Positions 54,356 to 63,193 of a stretch of 64,000 nt of DNA are shown here, piece by piece. The notes under the pieces are model-generated. The model was not told the DNA's origin. It ran no database searches and saw nothing but the letters and a program-made list of their open reading frames with translations. A program made the position numbers and the translations under genes. Each line of letters starts with the position of its first letter. The stretch's first letter is position 1. The DNA comes from Bacteroides graminisolvens DSM 19988 = JCM 15093 (GTDB lineage: Bacteria > Bacteroidota > Bacteroidia > Bacteroidales > Bacteroidaceae). The stretch covers positions 372,001 through 436,000 of the forward strand of contig NZ_ATZI01000001.1 in the NCBI RefSeq assembly GCF_000428125.1, given 5' to 3'.

Positions 54356-55475
54356 ATGATTACAATTGAGCAACTTAAAGACGTGAAAGAGCGCACTGAT
54401 GCGCTGAGGAGGTACCTTTGACGTCGATGGCAAGAAAATACAAGTAGAAGAAGAACAACTCAGGACTCAAGCTCCCGGATTTTGGGATGATCAGAAAAAA
54501 GCTGAAGCCCAGATGAAATTGGTGAAAGGTTTGCAAAAGTGGATTGACGGCTATCAGGAAGTCAAAACACTGAGTGATGAGTTGGAGTTATCTTTTGATT
54601 TTTATAAAGACGAGCTGGTAACAGAAGAAGAAGTAGACCAGGCCTATGCCAAAGCTCTGGAGGCTATCGAGAATCTGGAACTGAAAAATATGCTTCGTGA
54701 AGAAGCTGACCAGATGGGCTGTGTGCTTAAAATCAATTCGGGCGCAGGTGGAACTGAAAGTCAGGATTGGGCTTCTATGCTGATGCGTATGTACTTGCGT
54801 TGGGCAGAAAGTAATGGCTACAAAGCCAGCATATCGAACTTACAAGAAGGAGATGAGGCCGGAATAAAAACCTGCACCATTCAGGTAGAAGGCGATTATG
54901 CCTACGGTTATCTGAAAGGAGAAAACGGAGTTCATCGGTTGGTGCGTGTTTCTCCGTACAATGCTCAGGGTAAAAGAATGACTTCGTTTGCATCCGTATT
55001 TGTTTCTCCTTTGGTTGATGATACCATTGAAGTTCAGATAAACCAAGCCGCTATTACCTGGGATTTATTCCGATCAGGCGGTGCTGGTGGACAGAACGTG
55101 AACAAGGTGGAAACCGGTGTGCGTTTGCGTTACAAATACAAAGATCCTGAAACGGGTGAGGAAGAAGAAATTCTTATTGAAAACACAGAGACTCGTTCTC
55201 AACTCGATAACCGTGAGAATGCCATGCGGCTTTTGCGTTCACAACTATATGATAGAGAGTTGCAAAAACGCTTGGCTGAGCAACGGAAGATTGAGGCTGG
55301 AAAGAAAAAAATTGAATGGGGATCGCAAATCCGGAGCTATGTTTTTGACGACCGCCGTGTGAAAGACCATCGTACAAACTACCAAACCTCTGATGTAAAC
55401 GGAGTGATGGACGGAAAGATTGACGATTTTATCAAAGCCTATCTGATGGAGTTTTCCTCGGAAGGAGAGAACTAA
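54356..55475 (+). CDS. prfB: Peptide chain release factor 2 (programmed +1 frameshift)
   Basis: RF2 ends translation at UGA and UAA. The gene is in two frames: 54356-54418 encodes 21 residues to CTT, then an in-frame TGA (54419-54421) is bypassed by a +1 shift, and decoding continues at 54420 to the stop at 55475, giving about 372 residues. The shift site has the classical parts: an internal Shine-Dalgarno AGGAGG, a 3-nt gap, then CTT TGA C. GGQ is at about 244-246 in RSGGAGGQNVNKVE. The stop-reading tripeptide, SPF in E. coli, reads SPY here (199-201). The reading starting at 54513 is only the open part of frame two. Expression is autoregulated by RF2 level. Confidence 0.96.
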
Positions 55476-55480
55476 TAACG

Positions 55481-55523
55481 AAACTTCCTGCTGCCTGTTT
55501 GGGCGGTAGGAAGTTTTCTTTTT
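55481..55523 (+). terminator. Terminator after prfB
   Basis: AAACTTCCT (55481-55489) pairs with AGGAAGTTT (55508-55516), with further imperfect pairing inside, followed by a T-rich run. It closes the prfB transcript. Confidence 0.8.
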
Positions 55524-55530
55524 TAAGGTG

Positions 55531-55560
55531 TTGCTTTTTCTAAATTAGTTAGTATATTTG
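55531..55560 (+). promoter_or_regulatory. Promoter of the 43-residue membrane protein gene
   Basis: TTG (55531-55533), a 19-bp spacer and TATATTTG (55553-55560) match the Bacteroides promoter consensus. The first ORF downstream starts at 55618. Confidence 0.7.
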
Positions 55561-55617
55561 GAACAACAAAGCAAAGACAGTTTGCTGGTTTTGTTGAACT
55601 TAATATAAATCATCACT

Positions 55618-55749
55618 ATGAACAGAAGTCGTAAACTAAAGCACACCAAACAAGAAGAGATGCAGGCCAACCGCGTTTTGAAGATGCTATTTCTGGCATT
55701 ATTCATTTTAGCACTTGTCCTGTTAGTTAGCTTCTCATTTTTTGCCTGA
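55618..55749 (+). CDS. Small single-pass membrane protein, 43 residues
   Basis: An uninterrupted frame from ATG to TGA encodes 43 residues: a basic, hydrophilic N-terminus (MNRSRKLKHTKQEEMQANRV) and one hydrophobic helix to the end (LKMLFLALFILALVLLVSFS and three more residues). The positive charges before the helix predict a cytoplasmic N-terminus in the inner membrane. It has its own consensus promoter and lies between the prfB terminator and the porin gene, with only 84 bp to the porin start, so it may be cotranscribed with it. No family was recognised. Confidence 0.6.
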   Translation: MNRSRKLKHTKQEEMQANRVLKMLFLALFILALVLLVSFSFFA

Positions 55750-55833
55750 TTGACCGGCTAGTTTTCATGCTGACAAGCTTGCATGAAACTACAAACGCTT
55801 GTCAGTATGAAGATTTTTATAACAACATTTACA

Positions 55834-57144
55834 ATGAAAAAACAGTTTATTGCTTTTTCCACATTACTTATGCTGGCTGCTGCCATGAAACTACAGTCGG
55901 CTGAGCCCGAAAATTCTTTAATTAGTAAATCCTTATCGGTACAGTCGGCCGATGAAAAGTTCAAATTGTCATTTGGTGGACGGATACAGGCCGATGGCGC
56001 TGTTTTTGTGGGTGAGGACTACCAGCCTTTGGGCAACGGGGTGGGCTTTCGTAGAGTGCGACTGGGAGCTACCGCAACTTTTGGTGATCACCTTTCCGGC
56101 AAGATGGAAGTTGACTTTACCGATGGCAGCTTTTCGCTGAAAGATTGTTTTGTGAAATACGACCTGCCACATAGCCTCAGTGTCAAAGCCGGCAATTTTA
56201 AGGAAAGCTTTGCTATGTCAGCCATGACCTCATCGGGCGATTTGATGTTTATGGAGAAGGCGAATGTGGTATCTGCCTTCGCCCCCGAATATCACATGGG
56301 AGTGCAAGGAGAGTGGAGGTCAGGCTCATTTATGACAGCGGCCGGAGTTTACTTTAGAAGAATAAACGGTAGCAAAGAAAAAGACTATTCCGAAACCAAT
56401 AATAAAGCAGGCCAGGACGAAGGCATATCATATACGGCGCGTGCCGTATGGATGCCCCTTTCCCAAGACAAGACCAGAGGATTTCATTTGGGCGGTGCGC
56501 TCTCGTATCGCACCCCGAAAACAACAGTGGGTTCACTAATGCCCAACACAGTTCGTTATAGCACTACTTCATTATCATACATTAATAAGATTAAGTTTTT
56601 AGACACTGCACCTATTACGAATGTTGACAATGATTTGCTGGCAGGTTTAGAACTGGCGGCATTCCATAGACAGTTTCGCATGCAAGGCGAGTATATTCTG
56701 AACCATACCCATCGTAGTGGCGATTTGAGTACGGAGAAATTCAACGGCTTTTATATACAAGCAGGCTACCTGCTCTTTGGGGGACAACAGAAATACAGTA
56801 CTTCCAGAGGAGCGTTTACGCAACCTACGCCCGGCAAAAGTTGGGGCGATTTGGAACTAGCTGCTCGTTTTGACCGTATCGACCTGAACGGAACTCAGGT
56901 AAAAGGAGGCTCGGCCAACGGGCTGACTCTGGGATTAAACTATTACGCTACCCGTAACCTGAAGTTGCAACTCAATTACTCATACGTTGATAATGATAAA
57001 TATGCTGATGCTTTTAACAGCGCGGCAGTGGGCTACAACAGTTCCGGTGAAAAGGTTTACGACGGCGAAAAAGTCGATGAAAACAGCGGAAAAGGAGGAA
57101 ATGCTTACGGAATTCTGGGACTTCGCATGCAGTTGAACTTCTAA
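55834..57144 (+). CDS. Porin of the phosphate-selective OprO/OprP type
   Basis: A 436-residue outer-membrane beta-barrel with a signal peptide (MKKQFIAFSTLLMLAAAMKLQSA). The first strands read FKLSFGGRIQADGAVFVGED and VGFRRVRLGATATFGDHLSG, typical of the OprO/OprP family, followed by KAGNFKESFAMSAMTSSGD and alternating hydrophobic strands ending in LGLRMQLNF with the C-terminal Phe expected for barrel insertion. It probably admits anions such as phosphate or polyphosphate, but specificity cannot be read from the sequence. The ATG at 55834 begins the signal peptide. Confidence 0.85.
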   Translation: MKKQFIAFSTLLMLAAAMKLQSAEPENSLISKSLSVQSADEKFKLSFGGRIQADGAVFVGEDYQPLGNGVGFRRVRLGATATFGDHLSGKMEVDFTDGSFSLKDCFVKYDLPHSLSVKAGNFKESFAMSAMTSSGDLMFMEKANVVSAFAPEYHMGVQGEWRSGSFMTAAGVYFRRINGSKEKDYSETNNKAGQDEGISYTARAVWMPLSQDKTRGFHLGGALSYRTPKTTVGSLMPNTVRYSTTSLSYINKIKFLDTAPITNVDNDLLAGLELAAFHRQFRMQGEYILNHTHRSGDLSTEKFNGFYIQAGYLLFGGQQKYSTSRGAFTQPTPGKSWGDLELAARFDRIDLNGTQVKGGSANGLTLGLNYYATRNLKLQLNYSYVDNDKYADAFNSAAVGYNSSGEKVYDGEKVDENSGKGGNAYGILGLRMQLNF

Positions 57145-57172
57145 GCATTGAACCATTCAAAGGAAATGATAT

Positions 57173-57640
57173 ATGGCGCAAGAGATAGAACGTAAGTTTT
57201 TGGTTCAGGGAGAGTACAAGTCGTATGCATACGCCCACAGCCACATTGTTCAAGGCTATATCAGCAGTGCGCGTGGACGCACTGTTCGCGTGCGTATTCG
57301 CGATGAAAAGGGTTATTTAACGATCAAAGGAGCTTCGGATACTGCCGGAATGAGTCGTTATGAGTGGGAGAAGGAAATTCCGCTTGATGAGGCCCGTGAA
57401 CTAATGACACTTTGTGAACCCGGTGTGATTGATAAGACACGCTATCTCGTTAAGTCGGGTGATCATGTCTTTGAAATTGATGAATTCTATGGTGATAATG
57501 AAGGACTTGTTATGGCCGAAGTGGAATTGTCCCAGGAAAACGAATCGTTTGTAAAGCCCCATTTCATCGGAGAGGAAGTCACCGGAGATATTCGTTATTA
57601 TAACTCACAGTTAATGAAAAAGCCCTTTAAAAGTTGGTGA
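57173..57640 (+). CDS. CYTH domain protein (triphosphate tunnel enzyme)
   Basis: A 155-residue single-domain CYTH protein. The N-terminal signature EIERKFLV (the E-x-E-x-K motif that binds metal and triphosphate) is at residues 4-11, with basic strand residues in RTVRVRIRD and YLTIKG and acidic ones in FEIDEFYGD and VMAEVELSQENE. Short bacterial CYTH enzymes act on inorganic tripolyphosphate, so this is probably a triphosphatase; adenylate cyclase activity is a less likely alternative. It follows a phosphate-type porin by 28 bp, which would suit a polyphosphate link. Confidence 0.9.
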   Translation: MAQEIERKFLVQGEYKSYAYAHSHIVQGYISSARGRTVRVRIRDEKGYLTIKGASDTAGMSRYEWEKEIPLDEARELMTLCEPGVIDKTRYLVKSGDHVFEIDEFYGDNEGLVMAEVELSQENESFVKPHFIGEEVTGDIRYYNSQLMKKPFKSW

Positions 57641-57706
57641 ATTGTTTTGTTTCGAACAATACCACTTCACAACTGTTATCAACATACTAACATCTAAGCG
57701 CGCTTC

Positions 57707-59008
57707 ATGGAGAAACTCTACAACTACTTCCCGGCAGAATTGGTTACCTTTGTGTTGGTTACCCTTTTTTCTCTTCTAATCGGACTGAATCAACGAAAAA
57801 TCAGTCTGAAACGTGAAGGGGAGACTACCCTTTTCGGAACAGACAGAACCTTTACCTTTATTGGTATATTAGGGTACCTACTTTATATATTAGATCCCGC
57901 CGAAATGCGTCTTTTTATGGGTGGCGGACTTATTTTGGGGCTGTTGCTGGGTATCAACTACTACGTGAAGCAAGCCCAGTTTCATGTGTTTGGAGTTACT
58001 ACCATTATCATTGCACTGATTACATACTGCCTGGCACCGATTGTATCTACCCAGCCGTCTTGGTTCTATGTCATGGTAGTTGTAACCGTGTTGCTCTTTA
58101 CCGAAATGAAGCGCACGTTTACGGAAATTGCACAACAGATGGAAAATGACGAGATAGCCACTTTGGCCAAGTTCCTTGCCATCAGTGGTATTATACTCCC
58201 CATGCTTCCCAACGAGAATATCATTCCCGAAGTGAATCTTACCCCTTATAGTATCTGGTTAGCAACAGTAGTTGTGTCGGGCATATCATACCTTTCTTAC
58301 CTGTTGCGCCGTTATGTTTTTCGCGAATCGGGCGTATTGGTATCAGGCGTGATAGGAGGATTGTATAGCAGTACAGCTACCATTTCCGTGCTGGCCCGCA
58401 AAAGCAGAACCGCCCAACTTAATGAAATATCCGAATACGTAGCGGCTATGTTGCTGGCTGTGAGCATGATGTTTTTGCGTTTCCTCATTCTTATCCTGAT
58501 ATTCAGTAAAGATGTTTTTTCCATTGTATATCCCTATTTGCTTATAATGGCCGTTGCGGCAGCAGCATCTGCCTGGTTAACTTATGCACGTGACAAGCAT
58601 CGCCAGAAAGCAGGCCAGCCAACCAGTGAAGAAGAGAGTAGCAGCAACCCCCTCGAATTTAAAGTTGCGTTGATCTTTGCTATTCTATTTGTTGTATTCA
58701 CGTTGCTTACTCATTATACCTTGCTTTACGCCGGAACCGACGGATTGAATCTTCTTTCGTTTATTACCGGCTTGAGTGACATTACACCCTTCATTTTGAA
58801 CTTATTGCAAGGCACCGGTGGGGTGGCTACTTTGGTGATAGCGGCTTGTAGCATGCAAGCGATTATCAGTAACATTGTGGTTAATATGTGTTATGCTATC
58901 TTCTTTTCGGGTGCACGCAAAGACCTCATCCCCCGAATTCTGGGAGGTTTCGGAACTGTAATAAGCATCAATCTCCTACTGCTAGTTATTTTTTACTTTA
59001 TCTGGTAA
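57707..59008 (+). CDS. MgtC/SapB-DUF4010 membrane protein
   Basis: A 433-residue inner-membrane protein with about twelve helices. The N-terminal third is MgtC/SapB-like (LVTFVLVTLFSLLIGLNQRKISLKREGETTLFGTDRTFTFIGILGYL) and the rest is a DUF4010 domain with SGVIGGLYSSTATISVLARKS near residue 210. MgtC proteins influence magnesium homeostasis and ATP synthase activity, while the role of DUF4010 fusions is unknown. It begins 66 bp after the CYTH gene. Confidence 0.87.
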   Translation: MEKLYNYFPAELVTFVLVTLFSLLIGLNQRKISLKREGETTLFGTDRTFTFIGILGYLLYILDPAEMRLFMGGGLILGLLLGINYYVKQAQFHVFGVTTIIIALITYCLAPIVSTQPSWFYVMVVVTVLLFTEMKRTFTEIAQQMENDEIATLAKFLAISGIILPMLPNENIIPEVNLTPYSIWLATVVVSGISYLSYLLRRYVFRESGVLVSGVIGGLYSSTATISVLARKSRTAQLNEISEYVAAMLLAVSMMFLRFLILILIFSKDVFSIVYPYLLIMAVAAAASAWLTYARDKHRQKAGQPTSEEESSSNPLEFKVALIFAILFVVFTLLTHYTLLYAGTDGLNLLSFITGLSDITPFILNLLQGTGGVATLVIAACSMQAIISNIVVNMCYAIFFSGARKDLIPRILGGFGTVISINLLLLVIFYFIW

Positions 59009-59072
59009 GATATAAAATCTGCTTATTTAACATTAAAAAGGAATAAGTTTCGTTTAATTAACGAGCAAACTG

Positions 59073-59102
59073 TTGTAAGGTGTTGGTTATCATGTACTTT
59101 TG
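59073..59102 (+). promoter_or_regulatory. Promoter of the outer-membrane barrel gene
   Basis: TTG (59073-59075), a 19-bp spacer and TACTTTTG (59095-59102) match the consensus 28 bp before the ATG at 59130, supporting this start over 59100. Confidence 0.65.
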
Positions 59103-59129
59103 CGCATTGTTAAAATAAAAAAGATACTT

Positions 59130-61604
59130 ATGAAAAACAAGACTTTCTTACTATTGCTGATACTTCTTGTATCATCTGTTTCACGGGCGCAAGCACCCAA
59201 AAATCCTCTTTTTATAGTCAAAGGTCTACTGCTGGATTCCATCACTAAAGAAGCCGAGCCGTATGCAACCTTGAAGATTGCCAAAAAAAACTCTCCTCAA
59301 AAGGCTGTAAAGATGGCTGTGACCGATTTGAATGGTAAATTCTCTGAAAAACTATCAGAACCATCTACTTACATTCTTACAATCAGTTCGGTAGGGAAAG
59401 CAACCGTGCAGAAAGAATTTACATTCACTGAAGAGTCGAAAACCATCGATTTAGGAACACTCTTTGTGAGCGACGCTACAAACGAACTAAAAGGAATAGA
59501 AGTTGTGGCGCAAAAGCCACTGGTGAAAGTCGATATTGATAAAATTGAATACAACATACAAGATGACCCCGATTCCAAAACGAATACGGTCATAGAAATG
59601 CTTCGAAAAGTTCCTCTGGTAACGGTTGACGGAGAAGATAACATTCAGGTAAACGGAAGTAGCAACTTTAAGATACACGTAAACGGCAAACCCAATACCA
59701 TGATGAGTAGTAATCCGAAGGAGGTGTTGAAAAGCATGCCTGCGAACTCCATCAAATACATTGAAGTTATTACCAATCCGGGCGCAAAATATGATGCCGA
59801 AGGAGTGGGAGGTATCCTCAATATTGTAACCATAGACAACCGTGGAGTGGAAGGGTATACCGTGACACTGAGTGGGAGTGCCCGAAATACAGGTGTTGGA
59901 GGTAGTGTATACGGAACGGTGAAAAAGAACAAACTTACCGTGACGGGAAATTATAACTACAGCCTTAATAATTCTCCTAAAAATTATAATTCTGTTCTTC
60001 GTGAAGATTATACCGGAAAGACAAGACTCACAACCGATAATACCAATGACTACGATGGCAGTTTTCAATACAGTAATCTTGAAGCTAGCTATGAAATTGA
60101 TACACTACGCCTGCTTTCCATGTCTTTTGGATTGTACGGAGGTGGTAATGATACTAAAGGCGATGGTTTTACGCAAATGACAACGGATGCAGGATTGCCT
60201 GTGTATAAATATGTAGCTAGAAATAAGTCGGACGGCTCTTGGTATTCCATCCGCGGAAATATAGATTACCAACGTATGTTTTCTGTGAAGGATCGTATGC
60301 TGACCTTTTCTTATAAAATTAATACGGAACCAGAGAGTTCAGATTCTTATGCTTACTACTCGGACATGGAGATACCAGATGAGTGGAAGCAGCGTTTGGC
60401 GCTTGAAAACCGTCGTTCGGACGGAGAGACCAATACCACAGAACATACTTTCCAGACTGACTATACTACGCCTTTAGGCAAGATACATACGCTTGAAACC
60501 GGTGCGAAGTACATTATACGTAATAATGTGAGTGAAAATAACGTTTCTCTGGCACAGAGCGGAACGGATAATTATACTTACAACGAAAAAAAGAGCAGTC
60601 ATTACGAGCACTTAAACAATATTCTGGCTCTTTACGGGGGCTATTCCTTTAAATACAAGACATTGTCGGCCAAAGCCGGACTTCGTTATGAGTATACCAG
60701 TCAGGAAGTGAATTACCTAGTAGGTACCGGGAGCGATTTTAATTCTTATTTGAGTGATTGGGTTCCTTCGGCTAGTATGGGCTTAAAAATAGGTCAGACT
60801 CAAAATCTAAGTCTCGGTTACAATATGCGCATTTGGCGCCCCAGTATTTATTTCCTTAATCCGTATGTTGATGATAGTAATCCGAGTGCCATTAGCTATG
60901 GTAATTCGGAGTTGAAAAGTGAGAAAAGTCATGCTTTTAATCTGTCTTACAGTAATTTTACGGCTAAGCTCAGTGTAAACCTTTCGCTACGCCATAGCTT
61001 TAACAACAATAGCATAGAAAATTATAGTTTCATAAAAGATGGTATCCTGAACTCAACTTATGCTAACATTGGTAAGAGTCGCACTACCGGCATGAGTGCA
61101 TACATCAATTGGAATGCTTCACCTAAAACACGTATTTATGTGAATGCCAGCGGCAATTATTCCGATTACAGAAGCCCTTCTCAGAATCTGAAAAATAATG
61201 GTTGGTATGCTTTTGCATACGGAGGCGCGCAGCACACTTTTCCACTCGATATCCGTTTAAGTCTGAACCTGATGGGTTCTACTCCTTACATTAGCATTCA
61301 AGGAAGAGGCAGCAGTTATTACGACTACGGATTGAGTTTGAATCGTTCTTTTATTGACAAAAGATTGACGCTAAGTGCATTTGCTTATAACTTCCTTAAA
61401 AGATACACTGATTATTCCAATTCAATCAGTTCGGCCAGTTTTTTGCAAAATACCAACAGCAGCTATTCGCGCATGCGTTACGGGTTCAGTGTGAGCTACC
61501 GCATTGGCGAGTTGAAAGCCAGCGTGAAAAAAGCAGCAAGAACCATCAATAACGATGACGTGAAAGGTGGCGGTAGCTCCGAAGGTGGAGGCGGCGAGAA
61601 TTAG
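59130..61604 (+). CDS. Outer-membrane beta-barrel protein, TonB-receptor-like
   Basis: An 824-residue outer-membrane protein with a signal peptide (to about residue 21, SVSRAQA). It has a carboxypeptidase-like regulatory domain (about 30-115), a plug domain (about 120-225, containing VTVDGEDNIQVNGSSNFKIHV and PGAKYDAEGVGGILNI) and a large barrel of the OMP_b-brl_3 type. It lacks a SusD partner, so it is not a classical SusCD importer. The last residues form an unusual Gly/Ser/Asp-rich tail (DDVKGGGSSEGGGGEN). The transported substrate is unknown. Confidence 0.88.
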   Translation: MKNKTFLLLLILLVSSVSRAQAPKNPLFIVKGLLLDSITKEAEPYATLKIAKKNSPQKAVKMAVTDLNGKFSEKLSEPSTYILTISSVGKATVQKEFTFTEESKTIDLGTLFVSDATNELKGIEVVAQKPLVKVDIDKIEYNIQDDPDSKTNTVIEMLRKVPLVTVDGEDNIQVNGSSNFKIHVNGKPNTMMSSNPKEVLKSMPANSIKYIEVITNPGAKYDAEGVGGILNIVTIDNRGVEGYTVTLSGSARNTGVGGSVYGTVKKNKLTVTGNYNYSLNNSPKNYNSVLREDYTGKTRLTTDNTNDYDGSFQYSNLEASYEIDTLRLLSMSFGLYGGGNDTKGDGFTQMTTDAGLPVYKYVARNKSDGSWYSIRGNIDYQRMFSVKDRMLTFSYKINTEPESSDSYAYYSDMEIPDEWKQRLALENRRSDGETNTTEHTFQTDYTTPLGKIHTLETGAKYIIRNNVSENNVSLAQSGTDNYTYNEKKSSHYEHLNNILALYGGYSFKYKTLSAKAGLRYEYTSQEVNYLVGTGSDFNSYLSDWVPSASMGLKIGQTQNLSLGYNMRIWRPSIYFLNPYVDDSNPSAISYGNSELKSEKSHAFNLSYSNFTAKLSVNLSLRHSFNNNSIENYSFIKDGILNSTYANIGKSRTTGMSAYINWNASPKTRIYVNASGNYSDYRSPSQNLKNNGWYAFAYGGAQHTFPLDIRLSLNLMGSTPYISIQGRGSSYYDYGLSLNRSFIDKRLTLSAFAYNFLKRYTDYSNSISSASFLQNTNSSYSRMRYGFSVSYRIGELKASVKKAARTINNDDVKGGGSSEGGGGEN

Positions 61605-61611
61605 TAAAGTG

Positions 61612-62061
61612 CTATTTCAAGGGCTTTACTAGTGACCAATGTGTGTGAATGATTTTCCATTTGCCGGAAGTCTCCAAACGGTAGACTTCCGTGCAATTCC
61701 ATTTGTGCACCTCTTCCTTGTAGTAAGAAATGAAATTGTAGGTTAAAACGGCACAGCCGCCTGCGGCCTGCACAACCGGACGTATAAACTCATATCGGTC
61801 AATTTCAACTTTGCCTCTGATGGTCTCGTAAAGCTCCTTTAATTGGTCAATACCTTCAAATTTTTGTTCCAAGAAAGGATCTATGTACACAACATCATCG
61901 GTAGATAACTCAATGAATCCATCGGGATCTCCTTTTGCCCATCGATCCATAGCAGCTCTTTCGAGTGCTATAATTGTTTCTTCAACAGGTTTATTGTCGG
62001 CTGCAATCTTGTTTCCGGCAGGTAGCAATAAACATAAAAATAATAACTTTCGTAAATTCAT
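61612..62061 (-). CDS. Secreted SnoaL/DUF4440-like protein
   Basis: A 149-residue protein with a signal peptide (MNLRKLLFLCLLLPAGNKIAA) and an NTF2-like cone fold, read from AMDRWAKGDPDGFIELSTDDVVYIDPFLEQKFEGIDQLKELYETI and the C-terminal WKIIHTHWSLVKP. Such proteins bind or convert small hydrophobic molecules, but there is no diagnostic catalytic residue here. An exact -7 element on the minus strand lies at 62087-62094, and it converges with the outer-membrane barrel gene. Confidence 0.8.
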   Translation of the reverse strand: MNLRKLLFLCLLLPAGNKIAADNKPVEETIIALERAAMDRWAKGDPDGFIELSTDDVVYIDPFLEQKFEGIDQLKELYETIRGKVEIDRYEFIRPVVQAAGGCAVLTYNFISYYKEEVHKWNCTEVYRLETSGKWKIIHTHWSLVKPLK

Positions 62062-62086
62062 AATACTTCGTTTTTTAGTGATGCAA

Positions 62087-62094
62087 CAAAGATA
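62087..62094 (-). promoter_or_regulatory. -7 element of the SnoaL-like gene
   Basis: The minus strand reads TATCTTTG 25 bp upstream of the start codon. Confidence 0.5.
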
Positions 62095-62146
62095 CAGTCC
62101 CGAAGATTTTAAATAACTGACATAATAATGGCAAAAATGGTACTTT

Positions 62147-63022
62147 TTATGGTTTTTCTTTTCTACGGAACTCTCCAGGTGTTTTCTTTGTCAGTTTTCG
62201 GAAGAAACGAATGAAGTAAGAAGTATCCTCGAAGCCAAGTGTCATGCCGATTTCGTTAATGCTGTGATCCGTGTACAATAATAGCTTCTTTGCTTCAATC
62301 AGCAGAGCATGCTGAATGTGTTTGGTAACCGGAATGCCTGTGTCGTTTTTAACCCGTTCGTTGAGATAATTGGGTGTAATGCACAGTTTGTTGGCATAGA
62401 AACTAGTTGAATGATGTACCCTGCCTTCTATGGATAATAGCTCCATGAAACGGTTTGTACAGCTTGTTGCTATATGATTGGGCTGACAAGGTATTTTTTC
62501 AGAATAGATTCTGTCCAGATATTTAAGTACCTGATACAGAATAGCGCGGAGTAGGTGCTTGTCTTTATGTTGATAATTACTGATTTCCTTTTTAATTTGC
62601 CCCAATAGCTGGTAGATGAGTAGATATTCTTCCTCGTTGAGTGAAAGCGATGCCCGATTTCCCTGCGCATTGAAGAAAGCAATATTCTTTAGAAAATTCA
62701 TATCGTTAAAAAACGTCAGCAGAAATTCTTCTTCGAATATCAGTGCCACCCCGTCTTTAATTCCCTTTACATCCCATTGTCTGTAATCTCCGGGGCGGGT
62801 AAAAATCACGTCGCGGGTCTTAACTGGGTATTCTTGTTCGTTAATAGAAAAATGTCCTTCTCCTTCGGTAATGAATGTTATGTCGTAATAGGTGAGCCGG
62901 TGCAAAAGCTTTTGAGGCAGGTATTTTTTGATATTCTTCAGCGCCACAATATCAATAAGTAGCTCTGCTCCATACTTTGTTTTGTGGAAATTATACTCGG
63001 GTATAGCATTGGGTAAGGTCAT
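62147..63022 (-). CDS. AraC family transcriptional regulator
   Basis: A 291-residue AraC/XylS regulator. An N-terminal cupin-like sensing domain (about 1-140, with EGEGHFSINEQEYPVKTRDVIFTRPGDY) is joined to two C-terminal helix-turn-helix units (about 190-291: FYANKLCITPNYLNERVKNDTG and IGMTLGFEDTSYFIRFFRKLTKKTPGEFR). The cupin part suggests it senses a small molecule, perhaps a sugar. The ATG at 63022 gives the usual start. It is divergent from the GH2 gene 172 bp away and may control it. Confidence 0.9.
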   Translation of the reverse strand: MTLPNAIPEYNFHKTKYGAELLIDIVALKNIKKYLPQKLLHRLTYYDITFITEGEGHFSINEQEYPVKTRDVIFTRPGDYRQWDVKGIKDGVALIFEEEFLLTFFNDMNFLKNIAFFNAQGNRASLSLNEEEYLLIYQLLGQIKKEISNYQHKDKHLLRAILYQVLKYLDRIYSEKIPCQPNHIATSCTNRFMELLSIEGRVHHSTSFYANKLCITPNYLNERVKNDTGIPVTKHIQHALLIEAKKLLLYTDHSINEIGMTLGFEDTSYFIRFFRKLTKKTPGEFRRKEKP

Positions 63023-63155
63023 ATAATGATGCCGTTTTATGTTTTTGCCACGCAATTTATAAAAAAAATGAAGTAATAATCCTGGTTTTATTGAATATAA
63101 TGCTAAAGTTCTATTTATTGGTTGTATAATTCTATTTTATATAGTGGAATCGCTA

Positions 63156-63163
63156 TATATTTG
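63156..63163 (+). promoter_or_regulatory. GH2 gene promoter -7 element
   Basis: TATATTTG lies 30 bp before the ATG at 63194 and matches the consensus exactly; the -33 region is only T-rich. Confidence 0.5.
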
Positions 63164-63193
63164 CTTTATCTAAAACTAATTTATTGTAATACT

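Noticed and set aside
54356-54513. prfB as a broken or late-starting gene
   Set aside because: The in-frame stop sits in a complete RF2 programmed frameshift site, so the gene is functional.
59487-60068. Minus-strand ORF of 193 codons inside the outer-membrane barrel gene
   Set aside because: Composition is that of a reversed beta-barrel gene; the plus-strand gene has clear plug and barrel features.
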